From Algoriphagus machipongonensis (GTDB lineage: Bacteria > Bacteroidota > Bacteroidia > Cytophagales > Cyclobacteriaceae): a stretch of DNA of 64,000 bases. The notes under the pieces are model-generated. The model was given only the letters and a program-made list of their open reading frames with translations. It searched no databases and was not told the DNA's origin. The stretch is taken from contig NZ_CM001023.1 in assembly GCF_000166275.1 (NCBI RefSeq), forward strand, positions 248,001 to 312,000, written 5' to 3'. Position 1 is the first letter of the stretch. Every line of letters begins with the position of its first letter. Shown here piece by piece: positions 33,902-41,179 of the stretch. Both the position numbers and the translations under genes were made by a program.

Positions 33902-34834
33902 ATGACCATCCAACAACTTGAATATTTGATCGCTGTGGATAAGCACAGACATTTTGGGCAGGCTGCAGAAAGCTGCTTTGTTACTCAACCTACCTTGAGT
34001 GCTCAATTGAGTAAGTTGGAAAGGGATCTAGGAGTAATCCTTTTTGATCGTAGCAAAATGCCCGTGATTCCTACTGAAATTGGCGTTCAGATCATTGCAC
34101 AGGCCAAAAAAGTCGTTTCTGAAGGTAAGGGGATATTTGAGTTGGTGGCTCAGCTCAAAGGCGATATTTCAGGAGTGATTAAGCTGGGAATAATACCTAC
34201 ACTTGCTCCTTATCTTCTTCATTTATTCATTCGAAGTTTCTTAGAAAAGTTTCCAAAAGTCAAGTTGGAAGTACAGGAAATGGTGACCGAGGAGGTTGTC
34301 AGGAAATTAAAAAATGATGATTTAGATCTTGGGATTATTGTAACTCCACTGGAAGAAAATGGCATCTTGGAAAAGCCTATGTTCTATGAAAAGTTTTATG
34401 CCTATCTCAGTCAAGATCATCCTCTTTTGAAGGAAAAAGTTTTTAAGCCTGATATGGTTAAGAAAGAAGACCTTTGGATTTTGCAGCAGGGGCATTGCTT
34501 CAGGGATCAAGTAATTAATTTATGTGATCAGAATCTCAGTGGACCCAGCAATTTTCACTATGAAAGTGGTTCTTTGGAAGGACTAAAAAACATGGTGAAT
34601 AAATACAAGGGAATTACCTTACTTCCCGAATTGGCAACGTTTGACCTTTCAGATGAGGAAAAGAAAAGACTTAGACCTTTTGATGGAGTTCCACCTACTC
34701 GAGAAGTAAGTATCATTCTCAATAGAAGCTATCTAAAGCAAAAATTGGTGGAATTGCTATATAATGAGATCACAGAGGCTATTCCTAGCGAAATGACATC
34801 AAAGGCACATGGTAAGATTGTGCGTTTTAAGTGA
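33902..34834 (+). CDS. oxyR: OxyR-type LysR regulator (hydrogen-peroxide sensor)
   Basis: A 310-residue LysR-family activator from the chosen ATG: MTIQQLEYLIAVDKHRHFGQ is the usual OxyR start, and the 22 extra residues to 33836 have no counterpart. The HTH covers about residues 18-37 (AAESCFVTQPTLSAQLSKLE). Both redox cysteines are visible in GHCFRDQVINLC, the same spacing as OxyR C199/C208. Expected targets are peroxide-defence genes. It lies close to ohr and two thiol-redox genes. Confidence 0.92.
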   Translation: MTIQQLEYLIAVDKHRHFGQAAESCFVTQPTLSAQLSKLERDLGVILFDRSKMPVIPTEIGVQIIAQAKKVVSEGKGIFELVAQLKGDISGVIKLGIIPTLAPYLLHLFIRSFLEKFPKVKLEVQEMVTEEVVRKLKNDDLDLGIIVTPLEENGILEKPMFYEKFYAYLSQDHPLLKEKVFKPDMVKKEDLWILQQGHCFRDQVINLCDQNLSGPSNFHYESGSLEGLKNMVNKYKGITLLPELATFDLSDEEKKRLRPFDGVPPTREVSIILNRSYLKQKLVELLYNEITEAIPSEMTSKAHGKIVRFK

Positions 34835-34836
34835 TT

Positions 34837-35298
34837 TTATTTTTTGTGTAGGATGTAATGATCTGCCAAGTCTCCAGTGATCATCTGCCCTGAACGATCA
34901 AGTTGCCAGATTTTATCTTCTCCCACTTTAAATTGTGATGGAGCATATTTTACGTCTACCAAAATGACCTTGGATCCTGTTTCATCCCAATGGAAGGTTC
35001 CGTTAAAAGTTTCTTCCAAAGCATCGTTTCTACCCAAATAATTGGTGACGATCCTATAAGTCATGTCTCGGTTTAACGTCAGAGTAGTTTCAATCCCAGT
35101 GCAATCGGCACATGGGACTATCCCAGAATATGTGCCATTCCAATCCAAAGAAGTCATAGAGTTATCTGCCTCGTGAAGCGTAGTTGCCGGGGTGATTTCT
35201 TCAGTTTCAACTGTTTCTTGGCTCGAGGTATTTTTCTCCGAACAGGCAGTAAAAAGACAGATTATGAATCCGAGTAGGATGATTTTGGAATTAATCAT
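34837..35298 (-). CDS. nlpE: NlpE-like copper resistance lipoprotein
   Basis: A 153-residue outer-membrane lipoprotein from the chosen ATG; MINSKIILLGFIICLFTAC gives a proper lipobox (Cys at about residue 19). The longer frame up to 35376 reads through the upstream gene's terminator hairpin and is rejected. The NlpE domain has GTYSGIVPCADCTGIETTLTL (about 55-75), with the CxxC motif. NlpE in Enterobacteria senses surface contact and copper stress; a Cpx partner is not seen here. Convergent with oxyR, with 2 nt between stops. Confidence 0.9.
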   Translation of the reverse strand: MINSKIILLGFIICLFTACSEKNTSSQETVETEEITPATTLHEADNSMTSLDWNGTYSGIVPCADCTGIETTLTLNRDMTYRIVTNYLGRNDALEETFNGTFHWDETGSKVILVDVKYAPSQFKVGEDKIWQLDRSGQMITGDLADHYILHKK

Positions 35299-35361
35299 AG
35301 ATAAGATCTTTACCACAAAGGTAGTAGGACTGGAAAAAATGTAAAGTGTCAGGAAAACAAA

Positions 35362-35387
35362 AAGGAGAACCACCATTGATTCTCCTT
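35362..35387 (-). terminator. Terminator of the TonB-CTD/TPR gene
   Basis: AAGGAGAA and TTCTCCTT form an 8-bp stem; read on the minus strand it is followed by TTTGTTTT. It lies between the stop of the 35409-36017 gene and the nlpE start. Confidence 0.75.
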
Positions 35388-35408
35388 CTTTTGATTATTG
35401 AATTTTAC

Positions 35409-36017
35409 TTACAGTGATTTAGGTTTGTTTGATGCACCATACCCTACAATCACTACATTGGTCAGTTCATTTTTCTTTAAAAACTCACTTTGGTTATAAT
35501 CTAGCTTAGCAAGCCACATTTCACCTTTCATGGTATAATATTCACTTCTTTTTTCATACAATTTTGATGAAAAAGGATTCTCTTCAATGGCTTTATTTAG
35601 AATCGCTAAATGGTCCACCTCTTTTTCTACTTTGTATTCTTTCAGCGGGTTTTTGATAAATTCAGCACCCTTTTTCATTATAAACTCGAATGACATTAGG
35701 TATTCTTCACCGGCTTCTTTTCCATCTAAGAAGGAAGGGTCCCACGCTTCTTTTACTTGGTTATAAGTCCGGAGGATTTCCTCTTTCAAAATGTCGCTTG
35801 CAGCATAAACCTTAGGTTCTCCTACTGGGTATCCTTCTTCATCTATTTCTACGGAAAGCGTCACAATTCCAGTTTCATTTTCCATTCTAGCTTCAGCCGG
35901 ATATTTTACTGATTTAGCAAACATCTGATTCATCCCGAGCTTTTCTTCTGAAGATTGAGCATAAGAGCTGAGCCCAGCAAAAATTAATAGAGCGAGAATC
36001 AAAGAAGTCTTTTTCAT
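35409..36017 (-). CDS. TonB C-terminal-like domain protein with TPR tail and SusC-like C-terminus
   Basis: A 202-residue secreted protein with the same layout as the 29605 gene. A signal peptide (about 1-20) is followed by a TonB-CTD-like part (about 37-110: VKYPAEARMENETGIVTLSVEIDEEGYP) and a TPR-like pair (about 128-180: AILNKAIEENPFSSKLYEKRSEYY). The last residues are NVVIVGYGASNKPKSL, resembling the VVVVGYGTQ segment that precedes the plug of SusC receptors. Function is unknown; it lacks the anchor and spacer of energy-transducing TonB. Confidence 0.75.
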   Translation of the reverse strand: MKKTSLILALLIFAGLSSYAQSSEEKLGMNQMFAKSVKYPAEARMENETGIVTLSVEIDEEGYPVGEPKVYAASDILKEEILRTYNQVKEAWDPSFLDGKEAGEEYLMSFEFIMKKGAEFIKNPLKEYKVEKEVDHLAILNKAIEENPFSSKLYEKRSEYYTMKGEMWLAKLDYNQSEFLKKNELTNVVIVGYGASNKPKSL

Positions 36018-36112
36018 AAAAATTTTGGGTTATAGTTTATGTTACTGATTATGAACGATATAAATAACTAAAGGTTTATTGAAATAGCAAATTTCAACGT
36101 TTGATCTTTAGA

Positions 36113-36481
36113 TTAATCAAAAAACTCTCCAAAATGCCATAAGTTTCCGGCGGGATCATGAAGGAAAAACTCCCTTCCCCAATCGTCTTTTTTAATCTCA
36201 CTTAGCTTGACTCCTTTAAATTTTTCTGGTAAACCCAAAATTTTTACTGCCTCCCAATAGGCGTCTAACTGTTCGACTTCCAGAAACAACATGCAGTTTT
36301 CACACCAATCCTTTTGATAATAATCCTGAAGGTAAAAACATAAATTCCCCGACACCTTTACTAAGGAAAATCCAGGGTTTATCTTTTTAACTTCAAATCC
36401 TAAAGTTTGATAAAACCGGGTACTTTCTTCAAAATTCTTTGATCCAATAAATGTCCTTAATGATTGGGCGGGGTGTATCAT
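36113..36481 (-). CDS. VOC family (glyoxalase/bleomycin-resistance-like) protein
   Basis: A 122-residue single-domain vicinal-oxygen-chelate protein. The pattern AQSLRTFIGSKNFEESTRFYQTLGFEV at the N-terminus and FFLHDPAGNLWHFGEF at the C-terminus is the family signature. The metal ligands are not all evident. It overlaps the upstream gene by 4 nt, so the pair is translationally coupled. Substrate unknown. Confidence 0.85.
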   Translation of the reverse strand: MIHPAQSLRTFIGSKNFEESTRFYQTLGFEVKKINPGFSLVKVSGNLCFYLQDYYQKDWCENCMLFLEVEQLDAYWEAVKILGLPEKFKGVKLSEIKKDDWGREFFLHDPAGNLWHFGEFFD

Positions 36482-36930
36482 ACTCCAAATTGTGTCAAAT
36501 GATGATCCAGATGTTTATAAAATTGATTATTCCATTCCTCAGAGGTCATGGGTCCAAAAGAAATAGACTCTTTTCCTTCAAAATGTGCTTTTCCTAAATC
36601 TACTGACTGATTTAAGAAAGCGATAAGTCTGGCTTTTTCCTCGTCAAAATTCCTATCCCCAGAAATAATAAATGCCGGGGCAGTTCTAAGGTTCTTTTTA
36701 TAAGGCTTTTCATTTACAACTCCGTTTTTAACGAAAGATTTCAATAAAAACCGCAGGATTGCATTTGGTTTGGGGTGTTTGTCAGTAAATGCCATTTCGT
36801 AAGGGACACAACAATGTGCCAGCATTTGGTCTACGCTCATCTTTCCCCATAGTGGCTGTGTTTCAGGGCTTAGCTTATTTATCCTTTGAATTAATTCCTC
36901 TTTAATTTCAGGATCAAAAATATTTTTCAT
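36478..36930 (-). CDS. DUF1569-like / DinB-superfamily protein
   Basis: A 150-residue protein. LSPETQPLWGKMSVDQMLAHCCVPYEMAF (about 19-47) and the C-terminal FYKHLDHHLTQFGV carry histidines placed as in DinB-fold metal sites. This matches DUF1569-type proteins, which have no established biochemical role. It overlaps the downstream VOC gene by 4 nt. Confidence 0.75.
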   Translation of the reverse strand: MKNIFDPEIKEELIQRINKLSPETQPLWGKMSVDQMLAHCCVPYEMAFTDKHPKPNAILRFLLKSFVKNGVVNEKPYKKNLRTAPAFIISGDRNFDEEKARLIAFLNQSVDLGKAHFEGKESISFGPMTSEEWNNQFYKHLDHHLTQFGV

Positions 36931-37007
36931 GGTTTAGAAATTCTTTGACATGCCAAAATATAGTGATTTATGAACTTCAAAGCACTGGTAAATAATTATT
37001 TAGAAAT

Positions 37008-37041
37008 AAATAGGTTTATAATGTAAACCTATTTATGTTTG
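37008..37041 (+). promoter_or_regulatory. Promoter with long palindromic operator for the membrane-protein/wHTH pair
   Basis: A perfect 27-nt palindrome at 37008-37034 has 11-nt arms (AAATAGGTTTA / TAAACCTATTT) around TAATG. Directly after it, TATGTTTG at 37034-37041 matches the TAnnTTTG -7 element, so a bound protein would block the promoter. The core GTTTATAATRTAAAC recurs at 37937-37951 upstream of the next gene. The likely binder is the wHTH protein of this operon. Confidence 0.7.
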
Positions 37042-37069
37042 TGTCGTAAGAATAGAAAAAGATAATATT

Positions 37070-37645
37070 ATGGAAAAAGAATTGAGTGGAAAAGAATCCC
37101 TTGCCATCATCACAGAGATGATTGGGAAAGCAAAAAGGGAGGCAGCTGGAGACGGAAGTTTTCAAATTTTACTATGGGGCTGGACCATTTCCCTTTGCAA
37201 TTTGGGGCACTATTTTCTGGAGAAATCAGGCTATGAGTATCCCTATGCAGTGTGGTTATTGGTGATACCAGCTATTATAGCCAGTATTGTGTACGGGGTA
37301 AGAAAATCCCAGAAAGCAAGAGTGAAGACACATCTTGACGTGGTTCTCAATCAGTTATGGTTGGCGATTTTTGGAGGAATTATGGTGGTATTGGCCTTTA
37401 TGCCTTCCCTACAGTTTAATCAGAGTCCGGTCATATTGATTTTGGCAGCTTTGGGGATGTTTGTAACAGGTACCTTGATTCGTGTGAACATGGTAAAGCT
37501 GGGCGGACTCATTTTGGCAATTGCCGCTATTATTGCTTTTACATTGCCGGTAACGGAGCAGTATTTAGTATCAGGTATTGCCATCATTTTGGGATATCTT
37601 GTGCCCGGTTATTATTTGAAAAGAAATTATCGTGAGCGTGTTTAA
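37070..37645 (+). CDS. Hypothetical multi-pass membrane protein
   Basis: A 191-residue protein with about five or six hydrophobic segments after a soluble N-terminal part (about residues 1-30, KESLAIITEMIGKAKREA). Segments are seen near 33-50, 58-75, 95-113, 119-140 and 145-180. No named family is recognised. Its 3' end overlaps the wHTH regulator gene by 14 nt, so the two are translationally coupled and probably act together, perhaps with the regulator controlling their own expression. Confidence 0.75.
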   Translation: MEKELSGKESLAIITEMIGKAKREAAGDGSFQILLWGWTISLCNLGHYFLEKSGYEYPYAVWLLVIPAIIASIVYGVRKSQKARVKTHLDVVLNQLWLAIFGGIMVVLAFMPSLQFNQSPVILILAALGMFVTGTLIRVNMVKLGGLILAIAAIIAFTLPVTEQYLVSGIAIILGYLVPGYYLKRNYRERV

Positions 37646-37919
37646 GCCTTTAGACCCACTTCTTCATTCCCAACTTAGGTTGGCTGTCATGTCACTCTTG
37701 TTAAGTGTGGAGGAAGCAGAATTCACCTTTTTGAAGGAGAAAACGGAATCTACTGCTGGAAATTTGAGTGTACAGTTGGATAAACTGGAAAAAGCCGGGT
37801 ACATACAAATTGAAAAGTCTTTCAAAGGAAAAAGACCTTTGACCACATGTAAGATACTTCCTGCCGGAATCAAGGCTTTTGAAGCGTATGTGGAGAATCT
37901 TAAGAATTACATCAATTAA
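37632..37919 (+). CDS. Winged-helix transcriptional regulator
   Basis: A 95-residue regulator of the small winged-helix type (PF13601-like). HSQLRLAVMSLLLSVEEAEFTFLKEKTESTAGNLSVQLDKLEKAGYIQI (about 10-58) forms the HTH, followed by the wing KSFKGKRPLTTCKILPAG. It overlaps the membrane-protein gene by 14 nt. Matching palindromes before this operon and before the next gene (37962) are its probable operators. Signal unknown. Confidence 0.85.
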   Translation: MSVFKPLDPLLHSQLRLAVMSLLLSVEEAEFTFLKEKTESTAGNLSVQLDKLEKAGYIQIEKSFKGKRPLTTCKILPAGIKAFEAYVENLKNYIN

Positions 37920-37936
37920 AAAAATTTCTGTTTTTA

Positions 37937-37951
37937 GTTTATAATATAAAC
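37937..37951. promoter_or_regulatory. Second copy of the wHTH operator core
   Basis: GTTTATAATATAAAC is a palindrome matching the centre of the 37008-37034 site in arms and spacing (GTTTA-TAATR-TAAAC). It lies 10 nt before the 37962 gene start, linking that gene to the same regulator. Confidence 0.65.
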
Positions 37952-37961
37952 CAATTTACAA

Positions 37962-38483
37962 ATGAAAAATCTAATTAAAATTATCGTGTTCGTCGGAGCT
38001 TTTACAGGTTTTCAGCTGGAGGCAATTTCTCAAAATGTGGATACTGATCCAGTTTCCAAAAAATATGTTTCTCAGCTAGCCTCTATGGTGGGATCTTGGG
38101 AAGGAAAAGGGTGGATGATGGCAGCAGATCAAAAAAGGCATGAGTTTACTCAAACAGAAAATATCCAATTCAAGTTGGATTCAACGGCGATCTTAATAGA
38201 AGGAAAGGGAATGGAAAGCGGGAAAGTGATACACAATGCCATGGCGGTAATAACTTATAGTGGAGAGCATGAGCGATACGATTTTCAATCTTATCTTCAA
38301 AATGGGAGAAAAGGTTCTTTTGAGGCAGAATTGATTGATGGAGTATTTTATTGGTATCCCATGGATAATATTCGCTATATAATCAAAATAAATGAACAAG
38401 GGCAATGGTTTGAGATTGGTGAAATAAAGCAAGGAGATAATTGGTATCAATTTTTTGAGATGACTTTAGAAAAAAGCAAGTAA
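37962..38483 (+). CDS. Secreted hypothetical protein (DUF1579-like)
   Basis: A 173-residue protein with a signal peptide (about 1-23, IIVFVGAFTGFQLEAISQ). The body contains MVGSWEGKGWMM, a segment common in small beta-barrel proteins that bind lipophilic ligands (THAP4/DUF1579-like heme-binding folds), but the assignment is tentative. Its promoter region has the operator core shared with the wHTH operon, so it is likely in the same regulon. Confidence 0.65.
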   Translation: MKNLIKIIVFVGAFTGFQLEAISQNVDTDPVSKKYVSQLASMVGSWEGKGWMMAADQKRHEFTQTENIQFKLDSTAILIEGKGMESGKVIHNAMAVITYSGEHERYDFQSYLQNGRKGSFEAELIDGVFYWYPMDNIRYIIKINEQGQWFEIGEIKQGDNWYQFFEMTLEKSK

Positions 38484-38584
38484 ATGGAAGTTATTAGTTT
38501 GAAAACAGGGGAAGATTGATAATTGGCCTTTTATTCCAATGAGAATCATTTTATTTTAGTAGAATAATTCTTTGAAAATCGGCT

Positions 38585-39154
38585 ATGAAAAATTTTTATC
38601 TCTTTCCCCTTTTATTCATTCTATTTTTCTCCACTGCAGCATTATCAATTGCGCAAGAAATGCAGAATGGGGAAGAAGAAATTGAAATCGAAGAAGTAGA
38701 GGGTAAGCATAGCATTGCTTTTGTTTTGGGTCATTCGCGAATAGGCCAAGGGAGAGATGCTGAAGGCAAAAAGCAATTCACCATGGTTCCTTCTTTAGCA
38801 ATTGACTATAATTACTGGATAAGTAAGAAATTTGCTTTAGGACTTCACACTGATTTCTTAAACGAGAATTTTTTTATTGAGAGCGAATCCGAAGGCGAAA
38901 TAATCGAAAGAGAAAGACCTATTGCTCCTGCAGTGATGGGAACATTTAAACCAGAAGAACATTGGTCTTTTGCCTTGGGGTTTGGAGGTGAATTTGTAGC
39001 AGGCGGAGAGACTTATTTTGTCACGAGAGTTGCCATCGAATACGGAGTTGAGATCCGAAATGGTTGGGAAGTGTTAGGAGTTTTAACTCAGGATTTCCGG
39101 GCGAATGCCTATAATGTGACAACCCTTGGTTTGGGCATCGCAAAAGTTTTCTAA
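38585..39154 (+). CDS. Hypothetical outer-membrane beta-barrel-like protein
   Basis: A 189-residue protein with a signal peptide (about 1-24, ending SIAQ). A short acidic segment (NGEEEIEIEEVEGKH) is followed by alternating hydrophobic/polar strands and a C-terminal GIAKVF, consistent with a small outer-membrane barrel. No family is recognised. Convergent with the TetR gene. Confidence 0.6.
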   Translation: MKNFYLFPLLFILFFSTAALSIAQEMQNGEEEIEIEEVEGKHSIAFVLGHSRIGQGRDAEGKKQFTMVPSLAIDYNYWISKKFALGLHTDFLNENFFIESESEGEIIERERPIAPAVMGTFKPEEHWSFALGFGGEFVAGGETYFVTRVAIEYGVEIRNGWEVLGVLTQDFRANAYNVTTLGLGIAKVF

Positions 39155-39163
39155 AGAAATCTT

Positions 39164-39757
39164 TTAAGCCTGTAGAAGTTGATAAACTTGATTTTTGAAG
39201 ATTTCTACTTTTTGATCGTAAAGCTCTTTTTCATCAATCATTGATAGGTAGTAATAAGCCCCTTCTACCACCACAAAGATTTGCTCAGCCAATAATTCGG
39301 TATCTTTCTCCTTTAATTTTTCGTCCTGATCCAGAATGTCTTTTAGCTGTTCTCTCAGTTTAAGGTGGAGGTTTCTGTACTCTTTTTTGATCGTGTCATT
39401 TCTGAATATCAAGCTAAAGCAACTATAAAACACTCCATCATCGATGAGTAAATTCCAGTCTCTTGAAAACAATCTTTCTACAAAAGTTACCGGATCCGTA
39501 TAATTCTGAACGCGCAATTCCTGAATGATCGGTGTATAGATTCGAAGTAATCTTTCGAGAATAAAAGAAATCAGGTTTGAGATTAAGATATCTCTGGTAG
39601 GGAAGTAATGCATGATTAAGCTAGGCGGCATTTCCAGGTGTTTCCCTATTTTGGCGATAGAGGTATTTTCTATTCCGTTGATCTTTGCAAGATCATAAAA
39701 ACCTTGGATTATTTCTTTTTTCCTGTTTATGGAAACTTTCGTGCTCATGTTTATCAA
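39164..39757 (-). CDS. TetR-family transcriptional regulator, proposed choline/betaine repressor
   Basis: A 197-residue TetR protein. The N-terminal HTH (about 15-62) has INRKKEIIQGFYDLAKINGIENTSIAKIGKHLEMPPSLIMHYFPTRD (the IMHYF segment is the usual recognition-helix end). The C-terminal ligand domain is helical and not further recognised. It is divergent from the metallophosphoesterase. The palindrome TTGAATGATCATTCAA lies between them and also before susC and betB, which suggests this protein binds it. The BetI-like role is an inference from the regulon, not from sequence identity. Confidence 0.85.
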   Translation of the reverse strand: MINMSTKVSINRKKEIIQGFYDLAKINGIENTSIAKIGKHLEMPPSLIMHYFPTRDILISNLISFILERLLRIYTPIIQELRVQNYTDPVTFVERLFSRDWNLLIDDGVFYSCFSLIFRNDTIKKEYRNLHLKLREQLKDILDQDEKLKEKDTELLAEQIFVVVEGAYYYLSMIDEKELYDQKVEIFKNQVYQLLQA

Positions 39758-39801
39758 ATGATAAAACTAAGTTAATTAAGATATTTTTTATTTAATGTTC
39801 T

Positions 39802-39845
39802 TTTGTTTAAAAATTGACAACATATAATATTGAATGATCATTCAA
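39802..39845 (+). promoter_or_regulatory. Phosphoesterase promoter with TetR operator
   Basis: TTTG at 39802-39805, 19 nt, TAATATTG at 39825-39832, then the perfect palindrome TTGAATGATCATTCAA at 39830-39845. The operator overlaps the -7 box by TTG, the same arrangement as at betB and susC. The site lies 72 nt from the TetR start and 74 nt from the phosphoesterase start, so it may control both. Confidence 0.78.
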
Positions 39846-39919
39846 CTATTTTGGTTTAAAAGAACTAATAAGGTAGATATCAATTTTTTCAATATCGATT
39901 TTATTCAAAAAAAAACACA

Positions 39920-40816
39920 ATGAAGAGAAGGAAGTTTTTAGCGAAAACAAGTCTATTATCGGCGGGAATAGCTTTACCGGAAGTTGTTTCTGCTGGGACT
40001 AAAGTGAATGAGGAAAGATCGTTTTTGACAGTGGCTCATATCACGGATGTTCATATAAGACCAGAAGATAATATTCCAAATAGAGCTTTGGACTGGCTGA
40101 ATTTAGTAAAGAAGCATCAACCAGATTTTTATTTAAATGGGGGCGATAGTATTCATGATGCTTCCTATAAAGATGTGAGTAAGGAGCGAGTGCTGGAGCA
40201 ATGGAAGGTTTGGGATTTATTTCGTGCAGGAATAAGTGAAGATGAAGTGTATAGTTGTATTGGTAATCATGATCCTTGGTGGGATGTACCCAATAAGGAA
40301 GAGGAACCCATGTACGGCAAGCCTTATGTAGTCAAAAGACTTGGAATGCCTGCTGAATATTACAGTTTTGACAAAGGAAACTGGCATTTCATTATTCTTG
40401 ATGGAAACTATGAGGGTATAAGCCTTGGAGAAGAGCAAATGAAATGGCTTGAGAAGGATTTGGAAAAATTGCCTGCTAATACTCCAACCTTGGTCATGTC
40501 GCATTTTCCGATTACCTCTATCACCAATGCATTGGTGGGTGGTCAGCACAAAGATCATAAGGAGTTAAAAAGCTTATTTTATAAGCATAAAGACAAGGTG
40601 CGAGTATGCCTGAGCGGCCACCAGCATTTATTGGATCGAACTTGGTACAATGATGTTCATTATTTCTGCAATGGTTCCCTGAGCGGATTTTGGTGGGGAG
40701 AAGGAGATGAAGAATCTGCCGGAAAACAATATTACCTAGAAACACCCCCAGGATATGCTATTTTGAAGCTTCACGACGATGGTCGAGTAGAAAATGAATA
40801 TTTTCCTCTAATATAA
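39920..40816 (+). CDS. Tat-exported calcineurin-like metallophosphoesterase
   Basis: A 298-residue phosphoesterase exported by the Tat pathway (MKRRKFLAKTSLL at the N-terminus). Metal-binding motifs are in order: HITDVHI (about 40-46), NGGDSIHD (about 74-81), IGNHDPWW (about 114-121), SHFPITS (about 194-200) and CLSGHQH (about 230-236). Such enzymes cleave phosphomono- or diesters in the periplasm. With the shared operator and the downstream phosphodiesterase and betA, release of choline from phosphocholine or glycerophosphocholine is a plausible role, not proven. Confidence 0.88.
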   Translation: MKRRKFLAKTSLLSAGIALPEVVSAGTKVNEERSFLTVAHITDVHIRPEDNIPNRALDWLNLVKKHQPDFYLNGGDSIHDASYKDVSKERVLEQWKVWDLFRAGISEDEVYSCIGNHDPWWDVPNKEEEPMYGKPYVVKRLGMPAEYYSFDKGNWHFIILDGNYEGISLGEEQMKWLEKDLEKLPANTPTLVMSHFPITSITNALVGGQHKDHKELKSLFYKHKDKVRVCLSGHQHLLDRTWYNDVHYFCNGSLSGFWWGEGDEESAGKQYYLETPPGYAILKLHDDGRVENEYFPLI

Positions 40817-41052
40817 TATGACTTAAACCCTATGGTTTGAATGTCAGATATATAGATCACTTTTTGATTTTCGACTATATTTTTTTTAGTGAGTTCAAGC
40901 CAAATATCCTTCTCTTAGGGAGCCCTAGAGCACTTTTTAATGGGTATATCCCCCTTTTCAGGCTAAATATTATCGGACTTTTTCGCCTGTATGAAATATT
41001 ATGCCTCAGTATTAATTAACCGTTAAGTTATAGAGAAATGAAATTAAATTCC
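40817..41052. other. Intergenic region between phosphoesterase and susC
   Basis: AT-rich sequence without a supported gene; a frame at 40837-41019 has no recognisable domain. No clear terminator was found after the phosphoesterase. The susC promoter and operator occupy the next stretch. Confidence 0.5.
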
Positions 41053-41096
41053 TTTGATATATAAATTACAATATTTAATATTGAATGAATATTCAA
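41053..41096 (+). promoter_or_regulatory. susC promoter with TetR operator
   Basis: TTTG at 41053-41056, 19 nt, TAATATTG at 41076-41083, then TTGAATGAATATTCAA at 41081-41096. The arms TTGAAT/ATTCAA are identical to the other two sites with 4 nt between them, and the operator overlaps the -7 box by TTG. Confidence 0.78.
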
Positions 41097-41179
41097 TAAA
41101 TTTCTGTTTTAGAATGGACAATTATGTGGTATGTTCAAAACAGGAGAATGGGCAACGAATCAAATCAATACAATAATTT

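Noticed and set aside
38538..38553. Fur-box-like AATGAGAATCATTTTA before the small barrel gene
   Set aside because: Only a partial match to a Fur box and no iron-related gene nearby; too weak to call.
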